From: Lachnospiraceae bacterium
GTDB lineage: Bacteria > Bacillota > Clostridia > Lachnospirales > Lachnospiraceae
Direction of reading: 5' to 3'
NCBI GenBank assembly: GCA_015057205.1
Contig: SVEW01000015.1
Coordinates: forward strand, 13,362-23,153
Length of the DNA stretch: 9,792 nt
In this document: piece by piece, positions 1 to 5,842 of the stretch
How positions within the stretch are numbered: position 1 is the first letter of the stretch
Layout of the letters: the number at the start of each line of letters is the position of its first letter
Made by a program: the position numbers and the translations under genes
The notes under the pieces: generated by a model
Databases searched by the model: none
What the model saw: the letters and a program-made list of their open reading frames with translations, nothing else
What the model was told of the DNA's origin: nothing

Positions 1-1
1 G

Positions 2-88
2 GTAAAAGAGGCATTAACGGCAGCAGGATTTACGATTAAGGAAGTCAACCACATGGGCGAGTGGGTAGGAATTATCGCCGAGAAATAA
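2..88 (+). CDS. prmA: PrmA, ribosomal protein L11 methyltransferase (3' end only)
   Basis: Only the last 28 codons are in the window, ending in TAA at 86-88. The reading frame gives a tail with G-F-T-I-K-E-V and G-E-W-V-G-I-I-A-E-K, which resembles the closing beta strands of the PrmA methyltransferase domain (a glycine-phenylalanine turn, then an E-W-V strand). PrmA methylates ribosomal protein L11 using S-adenosylmethionine. The identification is supported by context: prmA directly upstream of rsmE is a common arrangement in Firmicutes, and here the rsmE start follows the stop after a single base. The catalytic and SAM-binding parts lie upstream of the window, so the call rests on the short tail plus position. 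Confidence 0.8.
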   Translation, partial: VKEALTAAGFTIKEVNHMGEWVGIIAEK

Positions 89-89
89 C

Positions 90-824
90 ATGTATCAGTT
101 TTTTATTAGTGAGAGTCAGATAAAAGAAAAGCGTGTCAGCATCGAAGGTGCGGATTTTAACCATATGAAGAACGTACTGCGTTTAAAGCCGGGGGAGACC
201 TTTCGGGTAAGTACGGATGCCGGTGGAAATTATCTTTGTGAAGTGACGGAATACGAAGAAAATGCGGGCATCGGTAGGATTACGCAGGAGTTGACCGAGA
301 GTACGGAATTAGCAGGGCGTATTGTGCTTTTTCAAGGGTTGCCTAAGGGCGATAAGATGGAGCTGATTATTCAGAAGGCGGTGGAGCTAGGGGCAAGTGA
401 GATTGTTCCGGTGCGCATGAAGAATTGTGTCGTGAAGTTGGATGATAAGAAAGCCAAGGCCAAGGTGGCAAGGTGGCAGGCCATTAGTGAGGCAGCAGCA
501 AAGCAGTCAAAGCGAAGTCGTATTCCGCAGATTCATGAGGTGATGGAGTATGCTGCAGCAATTGCATATGCAGAGCAGTTTGATGTGAACCTGGTGCCTT
601 ATGAGAATGAAGGTGGAATTTCCGCCAGCAAAGAAATTCTTGCAAACATCAAGCCCACGGATACGGTTGGGATCTTTATCGGACCGGAGGGCGGCTTTGA
701 TGCAAAAGAGATTGCGAAGGCACGAGAGAATATGCAGAGTATTAGTTTAGGAAGACGCATTTTGCGAACGGAGACGGCTGCTATTACGGCCATGTCTTTG
801 GTAATGATGCAGATGGAGGAATAG
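90..824 (+). CDS. rsmE: RsmE, 16S rRNA (uracil1498-N3)-methyltransferase
   Basis: A 244-residue SPOUT-superfamily methyltransferase of normal family length. RsmE methylates N3 of U1498 of 16S rRNA in the 30S subunit with S-adenosylmethionine. Visible motifs are the N-terminal PUA-like part with H-M-K-N-V-L-R (residues 25-31), the Q-G-L-P-K-G-D-K-M-E segment at about 82-91 followed by Q-K-A-V-E-L-G, and the knot region that binds SAM: I-G-P-E-G-G (197-202) and L-G-R-R-I-L-R-T-E-T-A-A (220-231). The ATG lies one base after the prmA stop and has no good Shine-Dalgarno close by, so translation is probably coupled to prmA. The next gene starts immediately after the stop codon. All key residues are present and the call is secure. 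Confidence 0.96.
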   Translation: MYQFFISESQIKEKRVSIEGADFNHMKNVLRLKPGETFRVSTDAGGNYLCEVTEYEENAGIGRITQELTESTELAGRIVLFQGLPKGDKMELIIQKAVELGASEIVPVRMKNCVVKLDDKKAKAKVARWQAISEAAAKQSKRSRIPQIHEVMEYAAAIAYAEQFDVNLVPYENEGGISASKEILANIKPTDTVGIFIGPEGGFDAKEIAKARENMQSISLGRRILRTETAAITAMSLVMMQMEE

Positions 825-1979
825 ATGCAGATTTATTTGGATAATAGCGCAACAACACAGGTAAGTGAGCCGGTGTTAGCAATCATGGAACAGGCCATGC
901 GTGTGGATTTTGGAAATCCGTCTTCCCTTCACACCATGGGAATGGAAGCAGAGAATTATATTAAGAAGGCAAAAACGCAAATTGTCAATACCCTTCGTGT
1001 ACAGGAAAAGGAGATTTTCTTCACCTCTTGTGGTACGGAGTCGGATAATATGGCAATCATAGGAAGTGCCTTTGCCAATATGCGTAAAGGAAAGCATTTG
1101 ATTACTACGGCCATAGAGCATGCGGCAGTTGGATCTACTATGAAGTTTTTAGAAGAGCAGGGCTTTGAAGTGACCTATTTGCCGGTGGACGAATACGGTG
1201 TAATTTCCCTGGATGATTTAAGAAATGCTATTCGGGAAGATACGATTTTAGTTTCTATGATGTACGTAAACAACGAGATTGGAAGCGTTATGCCGATTCA
1301 TGAAGCTGGGGAACTGATTAAGGAATGTAACCCGGATACGCTTTTTCACGTAGATGCCATTCAAGGTTACGGCAAATTTAAGATTTATCCGAAGCAGGAT
1401 AAGATTGATTTGCTTGCTGTTAGCGGACATAAGATTCATGGCCCAAAGGGTGTTGGATTTTTATATATCAAAGAGAAGACAAAGGTAAAACCGATTATTC
1501 ATGGCGGCGGTCATCAGAATGGTATGCGTTCCGGAACGGAGAATGTGCCGGGGGCTGCCGGAATGGGACTTGCCTGTGAATTGGCCTATACCGATTTTGA
1601 AGCCAAAGTAGAGCATATGTATGCGTTGCGGGAACACTTTATAGAAGAAGCAGAGAAAATAGAGGGTGTTTCCATAAATGGCAGGAAAACAAGAGAAAAT
1701 GCACCGCATATCGTAAGCGTAAGTGTGCCGGGGGTGCGAAGCGAAGTGCTTTTGCACAGTCTGGAAGATAAGGGCATTTATGTATCTGCGGGGTCGGCAT
1801 GTTCTTCGAATAAGCCGTCTGTCAGCGCAACATTAAAAGCAATTGGTTTGCCAAAAGAAAAGCTGGAATCTACCGTCCGTATTAGTTTTTGCGAGACGAA
1901 TACCTTTGAAGAGGTGGATGCGACGATTGCAGCGATGAAAGAATTGATTCCAATGTTGACGAGATTTGTTAGGAGGTAA
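825..1979 (+). CDS. Cysteine desulfurase, NifS/NifZ type (sulfur donor for ThiI)
   Basis: A 384-residue PLP enzyme that converts cysteine to alanine and carries the released sulfur as a persulfide. Visible features: the N-terminal Y-L-D-N-S-A-T-T (4-11), the histidine that stacks on PLP (I-E-H, His99), H-V-D-A-I-Q with Asp177, the PLP lysine in S-G-H-K-I-H-G-P-K-G (Lys203), R-S-G-T-E-N (235-240) and the catalytic cysteine in S-A-G-S-A-C-S-S (Cys326). It starts directly after the rsmE stop, with GGAGGA at 815-820. Its stop overlaps the ATG at 1979, the first of two candidate thiI starts. From established knowledge, B. subtilis has a dedicated desulfurase, NifZ, encoded next to thiI that feeds 4-thiouridine synthesis. 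The same pairing here, with no iscU or mnmA nearby, suggests the same partner. I leave the symbol empty because nifS, iscS and nifZ are used inconsistently for this group. Confidence 0.95.
   Translation: MQIYLDNSATTQVSEPVLAIMEQAMRVDFGNPSSLHTMGMEAENYIKKAKTQIVNTLRVQEKEIFFTSCGTESDNMAIIGSAFANMRKGKHLITTAIEHAAVGSTMKFLEEQGFEVTYLPVDEYGVISLDDLRNAIREDTILVSMMYVNNEIGSVMPIHEAGELIKECNPDTLFHVDAIQGYGKFKIYPKQDKIDLLAVSGHKIHGPKGVGFLYIKEKTKVKPIIHGGGHQNGMRSGTENVPGAAGMGLACELAYTDFEAKVEHMYALREHFIEEAEKIEGVSINGRKTRENAPHIVSVSVPGVRSEVLLHSLEDKGIYVSAGSACSSNKPSVSATLKAIGLPKEKLESTVRISFCETNTFEEVDATIAAMKELIPMLTRFVRR
1971..1976 (+). promoter_or_regulatory. Shine-Dalgarno that decides the thiI start
   Basis: A perfect AGGAGG sits inside the last codons of the desulfurase gene. 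Two ATG codons follow in tandem, at 1979 and 1982. The spacing is 2 bases to the first and 5 bases to the second, so the second is the better-placed start. Confidence 0.75.
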
Positions 1980-1981
1980 TG

Positions 1982-3166
1982 ATGTATCAGTCATTTTTGA
2001 TAAAATACGGCGAGATTGCCATCAAGGGTAAGAACCGCCATTTGTTTGAAGATGCCCTGGTCAGCCATCTGGTTCACGCATTGAAACCGGTGGAAGGTGA
2101 ATTTGATATCTGGAAAGAACAGGGACGTATTTACGTTGATGCCAAGGGCGATTACGATTATGACCATGCAATTTCTGCTATGACCAAGGTATTTGGCGTT
2201 GTGGGCGTGTGCCCTATGGTGCAGGTGGAAGACGAAGGATATGAGAAACTTGTGGAAGAAGTGGTGAAGCACTTAAAAGAAACCTACGGCGACAAGGAAA
2301 AGACCTTTAAGGTCATGGCCCGCCGTGCCCGCAAGAATTATCCAATGAATTCCACAGAAATCAATATGGACATGGGCGAGAAGATTCTCGATGCCTGTCC
2401 GAATATGAAGGTGGATGTTCACAATCCGGATTTGTATGTAAACATTGAAATTCGCCAGAAAATCAATATTTATACCGAGATTATTCCGGGACCGGGTGGA
2501 ATGCCGGTGGGAAGTAACGGAAAGGCAATGCTTTTGTTATCCGGAGGAATTGATTCCCCGGTGGCAGGCTATATGATTGCAAAACGTGGCGTAAGCTTAG
2601 AGGCCACCTATTTCCATGCGCCGCCTTATACCAGTGAGCGTGCAAAACAAAAAGTTGTGGATTTGGCAGCGATTGTGGCCCGCTATAGTGGACCGATTAC
2701 GTTGAACGTGGTGAATTTTACGGATATTCAGTTGGAGATTTATCAGAAATGTCCCCATGATGAATTAACCATCATTATGCGCCGCTACATGATGAAAATT
2801 GCGGAGCATTTTGCAAAAGAAAGCAATTGCTTAGGTTTGATTACCGGAGAGAGTATCGGACAGGTTGCAAGTCAGACCATGCAGTCATTAGCAGCAACCA
2901 ACGATGTATGTACCTTGCCGGTTTATCGTCCGCTAATTGGATTTGATAAGCAGGAAATCGTGGAGGTATCAGAGAAAATTGATACCTATGAAACTTCGAT
3001 TTTGCCTTTTGAAGATTGTTGTACCATCTTCGTGGCAAAACATCCGGTTACGAAACCAAACATCAATGTTATCCGTCGCTCAGAATTAAAGCTTCAGGAT
3101 ACCATTGACGATTTAGTAAAAACGGCTATTGAAACCACAGAAAGAATCGTGGTTGAGGCAAAATAG
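1982..3166 (+). CDS. thiI: ThiI, tRNA uracil-8 4-thiouridine synthetase (no rhodanese domain)
   Basis: A 394-residue protein (395 if the ATG at 1979 is used; spacing from AGGAGG favours 1982). ThiI adenylates U8 of tRNA and replaces its oxygen with sulfur to give s4U8; in some bacteria it also helps make the thiazole of thiamine. Order of parts: an N-terminal ferredoxin-like region with I-K-Y-G-E-I-A-I-K-G-K-N-R, a THUMP domain at roughly 60-165, then a PP-loop ATP pyrophosphatase domain with S-G-G-I-D-S-P (187-193) and G-E-S-I-G-Q-V-A-S-Q-T (289-299). Near the C-terminus is E-D-C-C-T-I-F with paired cysteines 346-347. The E. coli protein has an added rhodanese domain of about 100 residues that takes the persulfide; it is absent here, as in Bacillus, so sulfur relay probably uses a cysteine in the core. 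The neighbouring desulfurase fits as donor. Confidence 0.96.
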   Translation: MYQSFLIKYGEIAIKGKNRHLFEDALVSHLVHALKPVEGEFDIWKEQGRIYVDAKGDYDYDHAISAMTKVFGVVGVCPMVQVEDEGYEKLVEEVVKHLKETYGDKEKTFKVMARRARKNYPMNSTEINMDMGEKILDACPNMKVDVHNPDLYVNIEIRQKINIYTEIIPGPGGMPVGSNGKAMLLLSGGIDSPVAGYMIAKRGVSLEATYFHAPPYTSERAKQKVVDLAAIVARYSGPITLNVVNFTDIQLEIYQKCPHDELTIIMRRYMMKIAEHFAKESNCLGLITGESIGQVASQTMQSLAATNDVCTLPVYRPLIGFDKQEIVEVSEKIDTYETSILPFEDCCTIFVAKHPVTKPNINVIRRSELKLQDTIDDLVKTAIETTERIVVEAK

Positions 3167-3167
3167 A

Positions 3168-3398
3168 TTAAGCCAGATAAGGTTTAAGGGCATTTAGGAT
3201 TTCTTCATTCGGCTCATCGATGTGAATACGCAATTCGATTGGGCGGGAGAGGTCTAAACTAAAGATGCCCATAATGGACTTTGCATCGATCTTATAACGA
3301 CCGGATACTAAGTCAAAATCATTGTCGAACTGGGAAATGGTGCTGACAAAAGATTTCACTTTTTCAATGGAATTCAGTGATATTGTTACGGATTGCAT
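3168..3398 (-). CDS. HPr-like protein lacking the catalytic histidine (Crh-like in concept)
   Basis: A 76-residue protein on the minus strand with an HPr fold pattern. The second half matches HPr well: I-D-A-K-S-I-M-G-I-F-S-L (37-48), where Ser41 corresponds to regulatory Ser46, followed by E-L-R-I-H-I and a final helix with E-E-I-L-N-A-L. The first half lacks the G-[LI]-H-A-R-P-A phosphorylation motif; residues 8-15 read L-N-S-I-E-K-V-K. The only histidine is His59, in a beta strand, so phosphotransfer from Enzyme I at His15 should be impossible. B. subtilis Crh is a known precedent for an HPr homologue without His15, but it keeps the rest of the motif. A strong GGAGGG (3405-3410) lies 6 bases upstream of the ATG. 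Role unknown; possible target of HPr kinase, or simply a fold reuse. Coding is supported by the motif, the ribosome site and the promoter. Confidence 0.85.
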   Translation of the reverse strand: MQSVTISLNSIEKVKSFVSTISQFDNDFDLVSGRYKIDAKSIMGIFSLDLSRPIELRIHIDEPNEEILNALKPYLA

Positions 3399-3428
3399 GA
3401 AAAACCCTCCTTTTGTTTATTAAGTTTT

Positions 3429-3457
3429 ATCTTACTCGTTTCCCGGTGGAAAGTCAA
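3429..3457 (-). promoter_or_regulatory. Sigma-A-type promoter of the HPr-like gene
   Basis: Read on the minus strand, a -35 box TTGACT (3452-3457, 5 of 6 matches to TTGACA) is followed by exactly 17 bases and a -10 box TAAGAT (3429-3434, 4 of 6). Transcription would start near 3422, giving a leader of about 23 bases before the ATG, which contains the GGAGGG site. The spacer holds a short inverted repeat (TTTCC/GGAAA, 3439-3452). Confidence 0.6.
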
Positions 3458-3487
3458 TGATTAGTAAGTCGAAAGAAAGAGGAAACT

Positions 3488-4792
3488 ATGTTGAAAGCAG
3501 CATTGCACAATTTGGGCTGTAAGGTGAATGCGTACGAGACAGAAGCCATGCAAACGCTTTTAGAAGAAGCAGGGTATGAAATTGTAGATTTTCATGACAA
3601 GGCCGATGTTTATGTTATTAATACCTGTTCGGTTACCAATATTGCGGATCGCAAATCCCGGCAGATGCTTCATCAGGCCAAGAAGAGAAATCCGGAAAGC
3701 ATCGTGGTTGCCTGTGGCTGCTATGTGCAGACAAGCCCGCAGAAGGCGGCACAGGATGAATCCATTGATGTAGTTATTGGGAACAACCAGAAGTATCGTC
3801 TCCCGGAGATTCTTGCAGATTATTTGCAAAACGGGCAGAAACTGACGGAGATTCCGGATATTGGAAAAGATAAGCAGTACGAGCAGATGCGTATGAAGAA
3901 GACTGCTGAACATACCCGTGCATTTGTAAAAGTGCAGGACGGATGTAATCAGTTTTGTACGTATTGTATCATTCCTTACGCCAGAGGGCGCGTGAGAAGT
4001 CGTGAATATAACGAAGTGATAGATGAGATTCGTGAACTTGCAAAAAATGGTTATCAGGAAGTGGTATTAACCGGAATTCATTTGACATCTTATGGAAAAG
4101 ATGTGGATTCTACGTTGATTGACTTGATTGAAGGAGTTGCTGCCGTGGATGGAATCAAGCGGGTGCGATTAGGGTCATTAGAGCCGGGAATCGTAACCGA
4201 AGAGTTTGCCAAACGCCTAAGCAAGATAGAGGCATTTTGCCCACATTTTCATCTGTCGCTGCAAAGTGGCTGCGACGCCACCTTAAAGCGTATGAACCGC
4301 CACTACACTGCCAAGGAATATTTAGACGGATGTACACTATTGCGTAAGTATTTTGAGCATCCGGCAATTACTACGGATGTGATCGTGGGATTTCCGGGAG
4401 AAACGGAAGAAGAATTTGAACAGACCCGTGCTTTTTTACAAAAAGTAGATTTTTACGAAGTACATTTATTTAAATACTCAAAACGACAGGGAACACCTGC
4501 GGCTACCATGCCGAATCAGTTGACAGAAAAACAAAAAGCGCAGCGCAGTCATATTCTGGCAGAAGATTTAAAGGCCAATAAGCGCCGATTTATGGAGTAT
4601 TATAGGAATCAGAATGTAGAAATTCTGGTAGAAGAAAAGGAACAGATTGGGAATAAATTTTTCTATACGGGATATACCAAGGAATATGTAAAAGTGGCGA
4701 TTCCGGGGATTGCCTGCAAAGAAGAGACCAATTGTTTTGTAACAGTGAAACTTACGAATTTTCTTGACGAAGACATCATGGGTGTCTTGTAA
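3488..4792 (+). CDS. mtaB: MtaB, tRNA (N6-threonylcarbamoyladenosine37-C2)-methylthiotransferase
   Basis: A 434-residue radical-SAM methylthiotransferase of usual length. MtaB converts t6A37 to ms2t6A37 in tRNAs that read ANN codons, using two 4Fe-4S clusters and SAM. Order of parts: N-terminal UPF0004 domain with cluster cysteines Cys11 (N-L-G-C-K-V-N), Cys47 (N-T-C-S-V-T) and Cys78 (C-G-C-Y-V-Q); the radical-SAM motif C-N-Q-F-C-T-Y-C with Cys153, Cys157 and Cys160; H-L-S-L-Q-S-G-C; D-V-I-V-G-F-P-G-E-T; and a C-terminal TRAM-like RNA-binding part from about 370. The N-terminal N-L-G-C-K-V-N is typical of MtaB rather than MiaB or RimO. AGAGGA at 3478-3483 precedes the ATG by 4 bases. In B. 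subtilis this gene (yqeV) directly follows rsmE; here it is separated from rsmE by three genes. I see no convincing promoter in front of it. Confidence 0.95.
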   Translation: MLKAALHNLGCKVNAYETEAMQTLLEEAGYEIVDFHDKADVYVINTCSVTNIADRKSRQMLHQAKKRNPESIVVACGCYVQTSPQKAAQDESIDVVIGNNQKYRLPEILADYLQNGQKLTEIPDIGKDKQYEQMRMKKTAEHTRAFVKVQDGCNQFCTYCIIPYARGRVRSREYNEVIDEIRELAKNGYQEVVLTGIHLTSYGKDVDSTLIDLIEGVAAVDGIKRVRLGSLEPGIVTEEFAKRLSKIEAFCPHFHLSLQSGCDATLKRMNRHYTAKEYLDGCTLLRKYFEHPAITTDVIVGFPGETEEEFEQTRAFLQKVDFYEVHLFKYSKRQGTPAATMPNQLTEKQKAQRSHILAEDLKANKRRFMEYYRNQNVEILVEEKEQIGNKFFYTGYTKEYVKVAIPGIACKEETNCFVTVKLTNFLDEDIMGVL

Positions 4793-4815
4793 TTTCTTTT
4801 CGTTTATATTACAAT
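4787..4815 (+). promoter_or_regulatory. Sigma-A-type promoter of the ireB operon
   Basis: A -35 box TTGTAA (4787-4792, 4 of 6) is followed by 17 bases and a -10 box TACAAT (4810-4815, 5 of 6). The -35 box overlaps the stop codon of mtaB. The predicted transcript start is near 4822, which would leave only about 11 leader bases before an ATG at 4833 but about 32 before the ATG at 4854. It would drive the seven-gene block from ireB to the U32 gene. No terminator separates it from mtaB, so read-through is also possible. Confidence 0.5.
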
Positions 4816-4853
4816 GAAAGGAACAAGGCATTATGAAGAAAGGTACGAGAACT

Positions 4854-5111
4854 ATGCAGGATTTGAACAACACACAGTATTTCAGGGTAGAGAAGGATGT
4901 AGAACTTCCGGTTTCTGACGTGATTGCGAAAGTATATGAGGCTTTAAAAGAGAAAGGATACAATCCGGTAAATCAGATCGTTGGATACATTATGTCCGGA
5001 GATCCGACTTACATTACCAGCCATATGAATGCCCGTAGTCTGATAATGCGTGTGGAACGTGATGAAATTGTTGAAGAAGTGTTGAAGTATTATTTGGAGA
5101 AGAAGTTTTAA
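4854..5111 (+). CDS. ireB: IreB/ReoM family regulatory phosphoprotein (DUF965)
   Basis: An 85-residue member of the IreB family (B. subtilis YrzL, Listeria ReoM, Enterococcus IreB). In Enterococcus and Listeria it is a cytoplasmic substrate of the PASTA-domain Ser/Thr kinase and controls peptidoglycan synthesis; in Listeria it promotes MurA degradation by ClpCP unless phosphorylated. The family core is clear: E-K-G-Y-N-P-V-N-Q-I-V-G-Y (33-45), S-G-D-P-T-Y (48-53) and E-R-D-E-I-V-E-E (68-75). An upstream in-frame ATG at 4833 would add seven residues. I prefer 4854 because the N-terminus then aligns residue for residue with YrzL, putting a threonine at position 7 where the kinase target lies, and GAAAGG (4838-4843) precedes it. 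The weakness is its long 10-base spacing. The stop overlaps the ruvX start by one base. Confidence 0.93.
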   Translation: MQDLNNTQYFRVEKDVELPVSDVIAKVYEALKEKGYNPVNQIVGYIMSGDPTYITSHMNARSLIMRVERDEIVEEVLKYYLEKKF

Positions 5112-5542
5112 TGCGAATTTTAGGTTTGGATTATGGATCGAAGACCGTGGGCGTTGCCATAAGTGATCCCCTTGGAATTACGGCTCAAGGCTTGGAGATT
5201 GTGCGTCGTGAACGCGAGACGAAATTACGAAAGACGTTGGCACGCATTGACGAAATCATTGCGGAATATAAAGTTGAATCCATTGTCTTAGGGTATCCTA
5301 AGAATATGAATAACACAGAAGGTACACGTTGCGAAAAGACCCAGGAATTTAAAGAAATGCTGGAACGTAGAACCAATCTTCCTGTTGTATTATGGGATGA
5401 GCGGTTGACTACTGTGATGGCAGATGCAGCCATGATGGAAGGAGGAATCCGCAGAGAAGACCGTAAAGAGTATGTGGACAAGCTTGCGGCGGTTTTCATT
5501 TTGCAGGGTTACCTTGACTACTTGGCAAGAGACAAAGAATAA
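5111..5542 (+). CDS. ruvX: RuvX/YqgF, RNase H-fold nuclease (pre-16S rRNA processing or Holliday junction resolvase)
   Basis: A 143-residue RNase H-like protein of normal length. The acidic catalytic set is intact: Asp7 in G-L-D-Y-G-S-K-T-V-G, Glu97 in D-E-R-L-T-T (96-101) and Asp123 in Y-V-D-K-L-A-A. The G-Y-P-K-N-M-N loop (61-67) is also typical. The family is annotated as a putative Holliday junction resolvase, while work on E. coli YqgF points to 5' maturation of 16S rRNA. The neighbouring RNase J gene, whose family also matures 16S rRNA 5' ends in Gram-positives, makes the RNA role attractive here, but that is inference. The ATG overlaps the ireB stop (TAATG), so the two are probably translationally coupled. 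The order ireB, ruvX, DUF1292 is conserved in Firmicutes. Confidence 0.95.
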   Translation: MRILGLDYGSKTVGVAISDPLGITAQGLEIVRRERETKLRKTLARIDEIIAEYKVESIVLGYPKNMNNTEGTRCEKTQEFKEMLERRTNLPVVLWDERLTTVMADAAMMEGGIRREDRKEYVDKLAAVFILQGYLDYLARDKE

Positions 5543-5563
5543 CGAAAAGAGAGATGTTTTATC

Positions 5564-5824
5564 ATGGAAAAGATTACTTTTTTTGACCAGGAATCGGGAA
5601 TGAATTTAGAGGTGTTTGTAGTTGAACAGACCAAATTAAACGGAGAGAACTATCTTCTGGTGACGGAGGACGAGGAAGGAGATAGTACTGCTTATATATT
5701 ACGGGAGCAATCCGGTCAAGAGAGTGATGAACTTTTCTATGAGATTGTGGAGGATGACGCGCTCCTTGATGCGTTGTCAGGAATATTTGCTGAAATGCTT
5801 GAGGACGTAGACTTCTCCTTCTAG
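5564..5824 (+). CDS. DUF1292 family protein (YrzB-like), function unknown
   Basis: A small, very acidic 86-residue protein. It opens with a strand-rich part (I-T-F-F-D, N-L-E-V-F-V-V, Y-L-L-V-T) and continues with E-D-E-E-G-D-S-T-A-Y-I-L, typical of the DUF1292 family, in which a short beta domain reads out D/E-rich turns and a Y-I-L-R or similar strand. A C-terminal helix L-L-D-A-L-S-G-I-F-A-E-M-L-E-D follows. No signal peptide, membrane segment or metal motif is seen. The start is preceded by only a weak purine stretch (AGAGAG, 5548-5553), 10 bases away. In B. subtilis, yrzB lies in the same place after yrzL and the ruvX homologue. The biochemical role is not known to me. Confidence 0.9.
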   Translation: MEKITFFDQESGMNLEVFVVEQTKLNGENYLLVTEDEEGDSTAYILREQSGQESDELFYEIVEDDALLDALSGIFAEMLEDVDFSF

Positions 5825-5826
5825 AA

Positions 5827-5834
5827 AAGGAAGG
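5827..5834 (+). promoter_or_regulatory. Ribosome binding site that places the RNase J start at TTG 5843
   Basis: The stretch AAGGAAGG lies just after the DUF1292 stop. It overlaps or abuts the candidate GTG at 5834, which would leave almost no spacing, but is 8 bases from the TTG at 5843. The TTG start also gives the L-K-K-N-E N-terminus expected before the first beta strand of RNase J. Confidence 0.65.
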
Positions 5835-5842
5835 TGCAGTTT

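Noticed and set aside
3399..3487. A plus-strand promoter for mtaB in the divergent intergenic region
   Set aside because: I tried AATGAT (3456-3461) and TAGTAA (3462-3467) as -10 boxes, but neither has a -35 box with more than about 3 matches at 17-18 bases.
3560..3913. A 117-codon minus-strand open frame within mtaB
   Set aside because: It is fully antisense to the conserved UPF0004 domain of mtaB, with no family features or convincing ribosome site.
4793..4832. A terminator after mtaB
   Set aside because: The gap is AT-rich but holds no inverted repeat; the T-rich start is not preceded by a stem.
4568..4963. A 131-codon minus-strand open frame spanning the mtaB end and the ireB start
   Set aside because: It lies opposite two well-supported genes and the ireB promoter, has no recognisable motif, and reads as a shadow frame rich in F, I, S and H.
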